Positions 27,422 through 36,766 of a stretch of 64,000 nt of DNA are shown piece after piece. The number at the start of each line of letters is the position of its first letter. Positions within the stretch are counted from its first letter, which is position 1. The DNA comes from Gammaproteobacteria bacterium (GTDB lineage Bacteria > Pseudomonadota > Gammaproteobacteria > SZUA-140), in NCBI GenBank assembly GCA_016712635.1, contig JADJQS010000015.1, positions 124,001-188,000 of the forward strand, read 5' to 3'. The notes beneath the pieces are model-generated. The model was given only the letters and a program-made list of their open reading frames with translations. It was not told where the DNA came from and did not search any database. Position numbers and translations under genes: made by a program.

Positions 27422-30223
27422 ATGAGCACACCGCGTACGAATGCCGCTGTCAGTCACCTGGCGAGGATTTTGCGTACTCCTATCGTCCTGGCGCTGGCCT
27501 TTACACTGTGCGCCACCACACTCGGGTGGCTGTGGCCGCTAGATCTGCGCCTGCAGGATTTGATCGCCGCGCTCGACCGAGATGTCGAGGAGAGCGATCT
27601 CGTGATCGTCGAAATCGACGCCCACAGCCTGCGGCGCCTGGACAGCTGGCCGTGGCCGAGACGCTACCACGCACAACTGCTGGACCGCCTCCGTGAAGCG
27701 GGTGTCGCCGACGTGTTCTACGACGTGGACTTCAGTGCGACCTCGGATCCCGTTGGAGACGCGTTGCTGGCGCAGGCTTTGTCATTCTTCACCCGTGAGC
27801 GCGTGATGATGCCGACATTTGTCCAGCCGGACCGCAGTCTGGAACAACATCGACTCATCGCCGTGATACCACTGCCGGAATTTCTTACTCGCAGTACGCA
27901 AGTGTCGGTTAATCTGCAGCCCGATGGCGACGGTCTCGTGCGACGCATCCAGGGATCATGGCGTATGGGCGAGGGTACAGCAGCGCTTGCCGGTGTGCTG
28001 ATGAGCGGGAGAGAAGATTATCTCGGTCGCGAGGTCCGCATCGACTTCGGCATCGACCCTGCCAGTTTCGCGCGCTATTCCTTCGTGGATTTGCTGGATG
28101 GGAAGGTAGATACCAGAGAATTGAGCGGCAGGCACGTGATCGTCGGCGCGACCGCGATTGAGCTCGGCGACATCCTGCCCGTGCCGGTATATCGCGCTTT
28201 GCCAGGCGCGGTCGTACAGGCGATGGCCTATCAGACTCTGCGAAACGGCGGATTGCGAGCAGCACCCGGTGCGGTGAACCTGCTTGCCGTGGTTCTGCTG
28301 GCGCTAGCGATGGGCAGGATGCTGCACCGTGACAGCTGGCGTGGCGGACTCGTCTTTACAGTCTCGAGCCTGCTCGCGGTGTTGGGCACTTCGCTGTTAC
28401 TGTACCAGGAATGGAATCTTCTCGTCGCAGTTGCGCCACTGTTCAGCCTGCTCGTACTTGGTTATGCCTTTACCCTTGTCACGCGCCTGGAACAACAGCA
28501 TCTGCGCCTGCTGCTTCAGGCCTTCGACCTGCGACGCAAGGACGCAATGATGTCAGCCGTAGTGGATAACAGCATCGATGCGATTCTTACCTGTACCGAG
28601 CACGGAAGCATCGCCTCGGTCAATCCGGCGGCGCAACGCCTGTTCGGCGCGCCGGCAACTGGACTGATCGGCCGGCCGGTCGGAGAATGGATAGAATCGC
28701 TGCCGCCGGGTGCGATGGACCTGGAAGCGACGCCCATGGCTGCGCCGATCGGTGTCTTTGAAGGCCGCGCGCGCCGGGCGTACGGCGTCCGCTTTCCGGT
28801 CGAGCTCGCCTTGAGTCGCATGGATATGGAGGGCGAGAGTCTATATACAGTGTTCGTGCGCGACATCACCGAGCGCGTTGAACAGCGCAACTTGCTCGAA
28901 TATCAGGCGATGCATGATGCCCTGACCGGCTTGGGAAACCGATATTATCTTGGGCGCCAGCTCGCACACATGCTGGACGGTGGGGCTGGGGACGGCTCTA
29001 TCGCGCTATTGCTGATCGACCTGGACAAGTTCAAGGAGATCAACGACGCTCTCGGCCACAGCGTCGGCGACCAAATGCTCAGGCAGATCGCGCAACGCTT
29101 CACAGAATGCATGAATGAAGACGAAGATGCAGTGCTCGCCCGCATCGGCGGCGATGAGTTCGCGATTGTGCTGCGCGGCGGCGATGAGAACGGCATCGCT
29201 CTGTCCGAGAGTCTGCTGCGGGCCCTGCAGGCTCCATTTCCGGTGCGCGATATTGCGCTCGAGATCAGAGCCAGCATCGGGATAGCGCGCTATCCTGATC
29301 ACGGCGACACGGCCGAGGCGCTGCTGCAGAACGCGGATACGGCAATGTACGCCGCCAAGCGCATGCACACTGGTGTGACCCTGTATCAGCCTGAGTTCGC
29401 TGTGAAAAACTCTTTGCGTATGCTGATCTCCACCGGGTTGCGTCCGGCGATCGACCAGGACCGCCTCGCAGTATTCTACCAACCGAAGATTGATGTCGCA
29501 TCCGGTGCCGTCGTTGGGGCCGAGGCGCTGCTGCGCTGGGATCATCCGGAGAAGGGATTCATCAACCCGGAGGAGATCATCGAGGTGGCTGAGAACACCG
29601 GTCTGATCTGGCCGCTCACCGAGTGGACGCTGAAGTCAGCCGTTGCTAACGCACGCGACTGGCATCGGCGCGGTTATAAGATTCGGGTCGCGGTAAACCT
29701 ATCCGCGCGTCTGCTGCAGGACATGATGCTGGTCGAAAAAGTCACCCGTTGTCTTGCCATCGACGCGAAGTGGGTAACGCTCGAGATCACCGAAAGCGCC
29801 ATCATGGACGACCCGGAGACGGCATTGAAGAACGCGCGCGCACTGCAATCAGCCGGCATCCCGCTCTCGATAGACGACTTCGGCACCGGCTACTCCTCGC
29901 TGTCGTATCTGAAGATGTTACCGGCCTGCGAGTTGAAGATCGACAAATCCTTCGTTATGGACATGATGAAGGATTCGGGTGACGCACAGATCGTGCGCTC
30001 CACCGTCGAGCTTGCGCACAACCTCGGCCTCAAGGTCGTAGCAGAGGGGGTTGAATCGGGGCCTATCCTGCTCGCGTTGCGCGAGCTCGGCTGTGACATT
30101 GCTCAGGGCTATTACATTAGCCGCCCACTGCCTGCTCAGCAGATGATCGCTTGGCTGGCCGAGCACCACGGCCATGATTTGACCTCAACCGGCGGTACAG
30201 CGAGACTCTCGGCGCTTAAGTAG
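27422..30223 (+). CDS. CHASE2-PAS-GGDEF-EAL cyclic-di-GMP signalling protein
   Basis: A 933-residue inner-membrane protein. An N-terminal helix (about 20-38) leads to a periplasmic CHASE2 sensor (about 40-280, with LVIVEIDAHSLRRLDSWPWPR). Three membrane helices follow (about 285-360), then a PAS domain (about 375-485), GGDEF (GGDEF at 576-580, RIGGDEFAIVL) and EAL (EAL at 701-703, GAEALLRW). Both catalytic signatures are intact, along with DDFGTGYSSLSYL of the phosphodiesterase, so it may make or break c-di-GMP. It follows the FecR-like gene by 40 bases, an arrangement suggesting that the FecR protein and CHASE2 domain share a periplasmic signal, perhaps controlling the TpsB system. Confidence 0.9.
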   Translation: MSTPRTNAAVSHLARILRTPIVLALAFTLCATTLGWLWPLDLRLQDLIAALDRDVEESDLVIVEIDAHSLRRLDSWPWPRRYHAQLLDRLREAGVADVFYDVDFSATSDPVGDALLAQALSFFTRERVMMPTFVQPDRSLEQHRLIAVIPLPEFLTRSTQVSVNLQPDGDGLVRRIQGSWRMGEGTAALAGVLMSGREDYLGREVRIDFGIDPASFARYSFVDLLDGKVDTRELSGRHVIVGATAIELGDILPVPVYRALPGAVVQAMAYQTLRNGGLRAAPGAVNLLAVVLLALAMGRMLHRDSWRGGLVFTVSSLLAVLGTSLLLYQEWNLLVAVAPLFSLLVLGYAFTLVTRLEQQHLRLLLQAFDLRRKDAMMSAVVDNSIDAILTCTEHGSIASVNPAAQRLFGAPATGLIGRPVGEWIESLPPGAMDLEATPMAAPIGVFEGRARRAYGVRFPVELALSRMDMEGESLYTVFVRDITERVEQRNLLEYQAMHDALTGLGNRYYLGRQLAHMLDGGAGDGSIALLLIDLDKFKEINDALGHSVGDQMLRQIAQRFTECMNEDEDAVLARIGGDEFAIVLRGGDENGIALSESLLRALQAPFPVRDIALEIRASIGIARYPDHGDTAEALLQNADTAMYAAKRMHTGVTLYQPEFAVKNSLRMLISTGLRPAIDQDRLAVFYQPKIDVASGAVVGAEALLRWDHPEKGFINPEEIIEVAENTGLIWPLTEWTLKSAVANARDWHRRGYKIRVAVNLSARLLQDMMLVEKVTRCLAIDAKWVTLEITESAIMDDPETALKNARALQSAGIPLSIDDFGTGYSSLSYLKMLPACELKIDKSFVMDMMKDSGDAQIVRSTVELAHNLGLKVVAEGVESGPILLALRELGCDIAQGYYISRPLPAQQMIAWLAEHHGHDLTSTGGTARLSALK

Positions 30224-30343
30224 GATTCTGCTTTCAGGCTGTCACAAGCCTGGTTGGTGAGCAGGTTTTGTACACGACCCTCAGTCCAGGCACTTAAGTC
30301 CTTGAATTCCGGGTGCCAGATTGGCCGGCGTGTCGCACTCAGG

Positions 30344-30372
30344 TTGATTTGCCGTCCAGCCTGTCATATCCT
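30344..30372 (+). promoter_or_regulatory. Predicted promoter of tRNA-Arg
   Basis: TTGATT (30344-30349) and TATCCT (30367-30372) have a 17-base spacer, about 65 bases before the mature tRNA 5' end. The call rests on hexamer similarity and spacing. Confidence 0.5.
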
Positions 30373-30438
30373 GTGCCCCACATTAGTCCCCGTTGTACTT
30401 CACGCATTGCCATACTGCCGGCCCAGCAGACACCCTAC

Positions 30439-30515
30439 GCGCCCTTAGCTCAGTTGGATAGAGCGTTGGATTCCGATTCCAAAGGTCAGAGGTTCGAATC
30501 CTCTAGGGCGCGCCA
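30439..30515 (+). tRNA. tRNA-Arg (anticodon CCG)
   Basis: A complete 77-nt cloverleaf. The acceptor stem GCGCCCT (30439-30445) pairs with AGGGCGC (30505-30511). The D-arm is GCTC...GAGC, the anticodon stem TTGGA/TCCAA holds the loop TTCCGAT with anticodon CCG at 30473-30475, and the T-arm is AGAGG-TTCGAAT-CCTCT. The discriminator is G, and CCA (30513-30515) is encoded. It reads CGG arginine codons. It is a single tRNA with no neighbouring tRNA genes and no integrase in the window, so it is not an obvious island boundary. Confidence 0.97.
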
Positions 30516-30536
30516 TCTAATTATTCAGGCAATTAC

Positions 30537-30559
30537 ATAATTCAGATTCTCTGAATTAT
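30537..30559 (+). terminator. Probable terminator hairpin after tRNA-Arg
   Basis: Perfect 10-bp inverted repeat ATAATTCAGA / TCTGAATTAT with a 3-base loop, 21 bases after the tRNA, followed by CTTTA. The stem is AT-rich and the T-run short, so termination efficiency is uncertain. Confidence 0.55.
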
Positions 30560-30685
30560 CTTTACTCGAGCGTCGACTGTTGAGTCAGAGGGAGATCAAG
30601 GGATCAACGATCAACAAAACGCAAGGCTTTATGCGCCAGTTGTATATCCGGAGGCGGGCTAAGCAGGAATATGCGTGAGATGGAT

Positions 30686-30722
30686 TCCGTCCTTCCGCAG
30701 TTCGGATCTGAGGAAGGACGGA
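30686..30722. terminator. Inverted repeat at the 3' end of the DUF1501-like gene
   Basis: Perfect 11-bp arms TCCGTCCTTCC (30686-30696) and GGAAGGACGGA (30712-30722) with a 15-base loop start 10 bases beyond the stop of the minus-strand gene. No T-run follows on that strand; it may mark the transcript end or stabilise it. Confidence 0.5.
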
Positions 30723-30732
30723 GCAATAAATT

Positions 30733-32322
30733 TTAGATTGTTCCGCTGACAATGGGCTCGAACGCCGTAATGCGGTCGATGGAGGCGGAGCTGCCGAGCC
30801 CATGGTTGGGGAAAAGGGTAGTGAAAGTTCCTTGCTCACCGTGCAGCGCCATGTAATTGAGAATCACGGTGTTAACCAGAAGATTCACGTTATTCGCTGC
30901 GGGGCTAGATGCGCTTTCCACCGATGCATCCGGACGGAAGTAGCCGATCTGCTGGTGGCGCGCCTGTTCGTCCGCTGTACCACCCATCAAGGTCGCTCGT
31001 CCCGCTGGATTGTAAACCAGGAAGAACGATGCCGCCGTAGATGAGTTGTCTCCGGTCCATACACCTTTTCCTCGGCCGTCGACGGAATTGTCAAGAGTGC
31101 CGTTGCTCGCGACCGAACCGTCGCTGAAGACATACATCATTAGCGGGACACCCACGCGCGCGGCATACTCGAGGCAGGCGCCCATGCAGCGTCCGGCACG
31201 CAGATCACGTAACTCGCCAGTGGAGCGGTCTCCGGTGTGATAGTCGTATCCGCCCATGGTGATGGTGCCGGCGCCGGAGTAGCCGTTGATGACCATCTTC
31301 ATCACTGCAGCAGTCTTGCGAAACTCGCCGTCGCTGTTGAACTCAGCCTGGCTGAAGATGCCAGCCGGTCCCACGATGTCTGGATCGAGCTCCGGGTTGA
31401 GCGATGCGGGGTTACCAAAGCGGTCGGCCAGGTCTGCGGTTTTGACATAACCGCAGGTGACGAAATCCTTGACCGTGACATCGGTGGTCAGTTGTGTGTC
31501 GACCTTGGCCAGCTTCATCTCGCTGATACGTTCGATCGATTCCATCACCGCGACGGCATCGGACTGACTGAGGATGCTGGTCAGGTCTCCGGTATCGACC
31601 AGTCCGGTGACGTCCGAGGTGCGGTCTACTTTGGTGGGCCGCACTGTGGGATCGATCAGCATCGCCGGCGCCATGGAGTTGCCGCCGGAGTCGGAATTCT
31701 GTGATCCGATCAGTGTCACTAGGCTGCCATCAGCCCCGGACTTGTAGATGCCGTACATGGGATTATGCGGGTTGTTGCCGGTATCGTTGTCAGACAACGC
31801 CGGAATTACTGCACCGTTGATGTTTGCAACGCGCGTGCCCGCCTTCTCGAGGATACCGCGCAGGAAGGCGCTGTCGGTATGGAAGGCCAGACCCATGTCG
31901 CTATTGATGAAATCATTTGTACCGGTGCCTGGATTAACGAGCGGCGGGGTCATGTCGCCCGGGATGCCGAGCTTGCTGTAACTCTGTGTGCTCAAAAAGT
32001 CGAGCTGCCCGTTCTGCTTGCCGACCAGAACGTTTGAGCCGGCAATGTTGGCGCCGCCGGCGAGATCGAAGCAGATGAACGGGATCTTGCCCGCGCCCTG
32101 GGTAGCGATTCCACACGATGTTTTCAGTGTCTCGAGGTCGGACGACAGCGCGGCATAGGCGGCCCGCGGGTTGGCAAACAGGCTGAAGATCGATCCGCCG
32201 AGAGCCACACCGAGTCCGGCGCGGAATCCCTGCGCAATGAAGTCACGCCGTGTCATCGGACGCTTGTGATCGGGGTGGCGTAGCGGCTCATCCAGACCGA
32301 AGTGTTTGTGTTTTCTGGCCAT
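30733..32322 (-). CDS. Tat-exported DUF1501-like protein
   Basis: A 529-residue exported protein with a twin-arginine motif RRDFI (residues 25-29) and hydrophobic GFRAGLGVALGGSIFSLF. The body shows DUF1501-type features of the alkaline-phosphatase/sulfatase-like fold: an early IPFICFDLAGGANIAGSNVL strand, MYGIYKSG, TITMGGYDYHTGDRSTGELR (a D-x-H-T motif as in DUF1501) and PLMMYVFSDGSVASNG. DUF1501 proteins are common beside secreted PSCyt cytochromes in planctomycetes. It is followed on the same strand, reading from right to left, by nothing else; upstream on the strand lie the LamG and one-heme proteins. Enzymatic activity is unknown. Confidence 0.7.
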   Translation of the reverse strand: MARKHKHFGLDEPLRHPDHKRPMTRRDFIAQGFRAGLGVALGGSIFSLFANPRAAYAALSSDLETLKTSCGIATQGAGKIPFICFDLAGGANIAGSNVLVGKQNGQLDFLSTQSYSKLGIPGDMTPPLVNPGTGTNDFINSDMGLAFHTDSAFLRGILEKAGTRVANINGAVIPALSDNDTGNNPHNPMYGIYKSGADGSLVTLIGSQNSDSGGNSMAPAMLIDPTVRPTKVDRTSDVTGLVDTGDLTSILSQSDAVAVMESIERISEMKLAKVDTQLTTDVTVKDFVTCGYVKTADLADRFGNPASLNPELDPDIVGPAGIFSQAEFNSDGEFRKTAAVMKMVINGYSGAGTITMGGYDYHTGDRSTGELRDLRAGRCMGACLEYAARVGVPLMMYVFSDGSVASNGTLDNSVDGRGKGVWTGDNSSTAASFFLVYNPAGRATLMGGTADEQARHQQIGYFRPDASVESASSPAANNVNLLVNTVILNYMALHGEQGTFTTLFPNHGLGSSASIDRITAFEPIVSGTI

Positions 32323-32431
32323 GGTTACATCCTCGATAAATAATGCGGCACGTTCCGCGACGGTTCGGTGTGTCCCGCCGTGTGCCCGTTCGTGGTCAAA
32401 ATCTGTTGAATCATGAAGCGCCCCGTTGACC

Positions 32432-34948
32432 TTATTGCACCAGCATGACTGCGCTGCCCAGCACGGCTGCGCAGCTCGCCTTGACGATATCGGCGGTGCG
32501 ACCGGTGGTGTTGCAGGTCGGGCTGCCGCCGGTGGCGCAGGCGGTGAGTTGTGTCATCAGATTGTTCAACTCGCCCTTGATGTCGGCCGTGTCTGGCTGG
32601 CTCGCGAGCCCGGTGCCCATCATCTCGTCCAGCAGAGGATCCAGGATCTGATCGCGCTTGGTGGAGTTGTCGAATGCCGTGGCGGCGGAGGTACCGAAGT
32701 TGAAGCCCGGGAAGTAAACCGTGCGGTTAACCGTCCCCTGATTGTCGACCAGGGCGCCGCAATACTGGATTGCAAGCTGAGATACCGCCATCTGGTGCGC
32801 CGACAGGAAGCCCTCGATGTTTTCCACCGTCGGCAACTGCTGCTTGACCGTTTCGAAGGTGTCGGCGACGTCGCTTTGCGTCGGGCTGACATGGGTCACG
32901 GCCGCCATGGTGTGACTGATCTCCTCAAAGGTACGCAGCCCGATATCGGAGACCGGATCGGAATCCGCCGGATCGGGCAACTGCAGCGGCGCCGCTTCGG
33001 TGACGACATTGGTATGGCTGCCGAGTACCTCGAAGCTGAGGAAGAATTCATCCTCCTCCGGCCCCTTCTCCAGCGCGATTACCGTGCCGAGATCGGACAG
33101 CGCCTGGCCTGATGCTGCGCTGTACTGGTTGCTCGAGACAACCTCGGCCATGTTGCGGTAAGCCTGGCCGACCGCTGCCTCCTTGCCATTGATGCCGATG
33201 CGCATGCCGGCGATCGTGATGCCGTCCGGCTGGGCGTCCTCGTCCAGGCTGATGAAAGCCGGGCGATTGAACAGATAGCTGTAGCTGTCGAACTGGGCGA
33301 CCTCGAACATGATGTAGCTGTCGGGCACATCGACCAGACCGCTCACGCTGAACAGCAGGTAGAACTTCTCGCCGACGCCGACCGCGAAATTCTGCTGGAT
33401 CTGCTCTGCGCTGAGCGCGCGGTTGTGGATCGCGACCAGGCGCAGCTTGCCGGCCCAAGGGCGATCGCCGCTCGCCTCGTTGCCTAGCACGAAGGCGAAA
33501 CTGTCATCCCAGTCGGACAGGTTGCCGCCGGCTGCGGAATCGACATCGTCGGTGAATACCCCGTTGACGTAGATGCGACGTCCGTTGGCGGGATCGAAGG
33601 TGATCACCACGTGCTGCTGCGTCGCTTGCAGATCCTCGTCGGCGTCCGCCGTCGACAACGCGGGCTCGCCGTCACCGTCGGTGGTGCTGCTGCGGTGCAT
33701 GAAGTCGTAGTTGTACTGGGTCTGGCCGAGCGTGAAATTCCGCGCCTGGGTGCCGGCCGAATAGCTGATGACGCGCGCCGGGCCTTCCTGGGTGACGTTG
33801 GCGGGGACTGCCCAGGCCTCAATCGAGTATTCGCCCGTCTGCTGGATCATGTCGTGCAGTTTCTTGCTGGCGGTGGTCGAACCCTGCGCCTTGCCGTTGG
33901 TGAACTCGACGCCCCAGCCGCCGACCCAGCTGTAGCCTCCGCTCATGGTCAGGTTGAGTGCCGGTTCGACACCGCTGGTATCGTAGGCGATGTTGCTCTC
34001 GCCTGTTTTGAATTCATACAGCGCGATCACATTCGCCTCGTGCCGGCTGCCACCGCTGGCGACGATGCCGTCGGTGATTTTCAAGGCCTTACTCAGGATG
34101 AGCTGCGGGTCGACCGCGGTGACAGAGATCTGGTTGGCGAATGCGGTGATGGCGTTCTCCATCGCGGTGGCGTCGCTGTCGCATACAGTCCAGCAGTTAT
34201 GGAACTCGTCGCGCAGACGCACTACCAGACGCGAATCTGCGGGCGTATCGAGATTGATCTTGGTCTTGACCGCCTCGTACGCGGCCGCGGCGTCGCTTAC
34301 GGCGAAGTACGGCGACTGCGCGGTGGGTGAGGAATCGGTATGGCAGCCAGCGCAGTGCGCGGTCAGTAGCGGATGGACGGTGGCCGCGAACAGGGCGGAG
34401 TCCTCCGGAAAGCTCTTGCTCGCGCCCGGATCCATTAGCGGTGGCGCGGTAAGTGCGATCTGGCGCGTACTGGATACGGAGTCGCCTGCCCACGCCTCGA
34501 TATATGCGGTGATAATTTCACCGCAGGCGCTGTCGCTCGCCAGCCAGCAGTTGTGCCCCCCCGCGACTTTTGTGACAAGGCGGGAATCGGCCGGTGAGGT
34601 CAGGTTGACTACTGTATTAACCTCTGCATACGCGAGGTTGACGTCGTCCTGGCGTACGAACATAGGCGTCTGTCCATCCGTGCCATGGCAACTGCCGCAA
34701 CGGTTGTTAGCACTTAGGTTGTCCCAGACATTAAGCTTGAATGCCTGTACATCGGTCGTCGCAGGTGCCGGTCCGCTATATGCACCGGTTACGGTGTTAC
34801 TCGTCACTGGATTGCTTTCCGTGGAAGCGCCGCCGCCGCACGCCGTCAGGATGAATGCAAGGGTGATCATGGCGATAGTGTTGAGCAAACCGGCATGGTT
34901 GCGCATGAATCCAGTAAGCCTGCAGGCTTTGCAGGGTAGCGCGCTCAT
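32432..34948 (-). CDS. LamG-domain lipoprotein with two CxxCH heme motifs
   Basis: An 838-residue predicted lipoprotein: a hydrophobic segment ends in the lipobox LTAC (Cys37), followed by GGG. Two c-type heme motifs, CGSCH (84-88) and CAGCH (199-203), lie in paired similar segments (each with NLTSPADSRLV or NLDTPADSRLV and HNCW), suggesting an internal duplication. A concanavalin-like LamG domain spans about 290-510 (VIALYEFKTGESNIAYDTSG, YSIEAWAVPAN, QQHVVITFDPANGRRIYVNG). The rest is Asp/Ala-rich. The frame is open upstream, but those codons overlap the preceding gene; ATG 34948 or 34906 is the start. It probably works with the neighbouring DUF1501-like and one-heme proteins. Confidence 0.75.
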   Translation of the reverse strand: MSALPCKACRLTGFMRNHAGLLNTIAMITLAFILTACGGGASTESNPVTSNTVTGAYSGPAPATTDVQAFKLNVWDNLSANNRCGSCHGTDGQTPMFVRQDDVNLAYAEVNTVVNLTSPADSRLVTKVAGGHNCWLASDSACGEIITAYIEAWAGDSVSSTRQIALTAPPLMDPGASKSFPEDSALFAATVHPLLTAHCAGCHTDSSPTAQSPYFAVSDAAAAYEAVKTKINLDTPADSRLVVRLRDEFHNCWTVCDSDATAMENAITAFANQISVTAVDPQLILSKALKITDGIVASGGSRHEANVIALYEFKTGESNIAYDTSGVEPALNLTMSGGYSWVGGWGVEFTNGKAQGSTTASKKLHDMIQQTGEYSIEAWAVPANVTQEGPARVISYSAGTQARNFTLGQTQYNYDFMHRSSTTDGDGEPALSTADADEDLQATQQHVVITFDPANGRRIYVNGVFTDDVDSAAGGNLSDWDDSFAFVLGNEASGDRPWAGKLRLVAIHNRALSAEQIQQNFAVGVGEKFYLLFSVSGLVDVPDSYIMFEVAQFDSYSYLFNRPAFISLDEDAQPDGITIAGMRIGINGKEAAVGQAYRNMAEVVSSNQYSAASGQALSDLGTVIALEKGPEEDEFFLSFEVLGSHTNVVTEAAPLQLPDPADSDPVSDIGLRTFEEISHTMAAVTHVSPTQSDVADTFETVKQQLPTVENIEGFLSAHQMAVSQLAIQYCGALVDNQGTVNRTVYFPGFNFGTSAATAFDNSTKRDQILDPLLDEMMGTGLASQPDTADIKGELNNLMTQLTACATGGSPTCNTTGRTADIVKASCAAVLGSAVMLVQ

Positions 34949-35007
34949 GACGAATCTCTTCTCGGAGTTCGACCGCAGATATTGATATGCAATATGGCTA
35001 TTCACGA

Positions 35008-36213
35008 TCAGTCCCCCATGCAGTAGACGGCGGCCTCGGCGAAAATCCGTTTCATGCTGTAGTTGTTCGCCTTGAATGAGGTCGTCAGGGAATCGATCTG
35101 GCTGCGGTCGGCGGCATCGACCGGGGTGCGCAGGCACATTGTCTTGAACACCTTCTTTGCCTGGCATCGGGCAAAGGCATCGCTGTTGGCCAGTTCCATA
35201 CCGAGGGATTTCGCCCCACTGCCGCTGCCGGGCAAACTGCCGCTCCAGCCAAGTGCGGCATTCGGTCCGCTGCGCCAGTAGTTATCCCAGTGATCGTCAG
35301 TAGTAACGTAACCGTACTTGAAGTTATCGCTGTTGATCAGGTATTTGCCCTGCACACGCGTACCGGTTTCTGGATCGATAGTATCGGTGCCGTTGTACTC
35401 GATGCTGCTCGACGCATCATTGTAGTCGTAGTAGGCGAAGGCCTGAGCCATTGGATCCATGCCTGCGTGGCAGCCGACGCAGGCGTTCAGGAAGATGCGG
35501 CTGTCGCCGCCTGGACTTCGAGAGACATCTTGGCGGATGCGGTCCGGCGACCGCGTAGTGTCCTTGATGGGTTCGAGGTCGGTGCAAAGGTGATTCATCA
35601 GCGTAAAGCGGAACATCGCCCGGTTGGTTCCTGCGCTGAAAAAGGCCTGCGCCGCCGCGCGCGTGGTCATGATGCCCGCAGTGGCGGAGGCAGGCAGGTT
35701 TGTTTGTGCTGACTGGGTAGTCGCGGTCAGTTCCTCTTTGAGGTCGATGCCCTGACTTTCCATGGCTTCGTAGTGATTATTGTTGGTCATGGAGTAGGCA
35801 GGGAGCCCGAGGCCCGAAGCTCCCACGTAGAGCAGGTCGGCGGACAGCGCTGTATTGAAAGGCACATTGTCGCGGATCATGCCAATAACAGTAGCCGTGT
35901 AATCGTTGAGGGACGCGAAGACAGTCTGGTCTTCGTTGGTCCAAGGCGTGGCGAAGTTCTTCAGCGTCACGGTATAGAATGCGCTGTTTTCCATCGCCAG
36001 TTCAGCAGCATCAAGCGCATCGCCGCCTGCGATGCTTGTTTCCATCGCGTCCAGCACGGCCGCGCTGGGTGGAACGCCAGCGATGCGATCGTGCATGCGC
36101 TTGGCCTGTTCGCGCGGTCCGGCATAGGCGTTGGTGGCGGTGACCGCAATCAGACCGCAGGTCAGTAAGGCGCCTAGGGTTATTCTGGTCGTTACCCGAT
36201 TGAAACGATTCAT
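35008..36213 (-). CDS. Exported DUF1588/PSCyt3-like protein with one CxxCH motif
   Basis: A 401-residue protein with a Sec signal peptide (MNRFNRVTTRITLGALLTCG... cleaved after AYA). A heme-type motif CVGCH (245-249) is followed by AGMDPMAQAFAYYDY, closely resembling the CxxCHxxxDPxGxALexfD signature of DUF1588-type proteins in planctomycete-like cytochrome modules. Other conserved text includes FLNACVGCHAGMDP and FRFTLMNHLCTDL. The ATG at 36213 is preferred over 36255 because it begins the signal peptide. It heads a minus-strand operon with the LamG lipoprotein (59-base gap) and the DUF1501-like protein. Confidence 0.72.
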   Translation of the reverse strand: MNRFNRVTTRITLGALLTCGLIAVTATNAYAGPREQAKRMHDRIAGVPPSAAVLDAMETSIAGGDALDAAELAMENSAFYTVTLKNFATPWTNEDQTVFASLNDYTATVIGMIRDNVPFNTALSADLLYVGASGLGLPAYSMTNNNHYEAMESQGIDLKEELTATTQSAQTNLPASATAGIMTTRAAAQAFFSAGTNRAMFRFTLMNHLCTDLEPIKDTTRSPDRIRQDVSRSPGGDSRIFLNACVGCHAGMDPMAQAFAYYDYNDASSSIEYNGTDTIDPETGTRVQGKYLINSDNFKYGYVTTDDHWDNYWRSGPNAALGWSGSLPGSGSGAKSLGMELANSDAFARCQAKKVFKTMCLRTPVDAADRSQIDSLTTSFKANNYSMKRIFAEAAVYCMGD

Positions 36214-36766
36214 AAAATGTTCCCGCCAGTTCTCATATCGATTGTTTATCGGCACGGATAATCCACGCCGTACTGTATTGAATCCGGGTTGCGGAGCCGG
36301 TCACGCTGAGGGAGGAGGTAGTAGTTCTCGCGACGCCAACTCTTAACGTCTTGTCACATCTGTCTGATGTGCCGCCCACTTGTCATCCCAACCGTGCCGG
36401 GGCATTAACTGGAACCGCATATTAAGGTTACACGTCCAACACGGTGGAGACGTTCCCGCCGGCTACTGCTCTCACGCCGCCAATGTAGCGGAAATACCCG
36501 GCTAGATTTGGGAGCACTATCGCAAATCATGAAGAGGTACAGGGTGATAATGACGCAGTCTTGGCAAGAGGCTGGTCAGGTTGAACTATGTCACACATAT
36601 GCCCTTTCGTGTCGTCAGAACCTCGATTGGCAGGTTTGATACGCCGATATAAGTGTGCGGCTTTGAAAAACAGTTGTATCAACAATAGGTTCTATGGGTG
36701 ATACATAACTTGCTTGCCTTCGGTGAAGGCGAGTGGCGAATCGGAGTGACTCTCTTGCGTGATCTT
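36214..36766. other. Divergent promoter region between two exported-cytochrome operons
   Basis: A 553-base gap separates the minus-strand DUF1588/LamG/DUF1501 operon from the plus-strand PD40 lipoprotein. It is less G+C-rich than the genes. A weak promoter for the plus gene may be TTGAAA (36663-36668) with a 17-base spacer to TAGGTT (36686-36691). No operator palindrome or RNA gene was recognised. Shared control of both operons is plausible but unproven. Confidence 0.4.
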
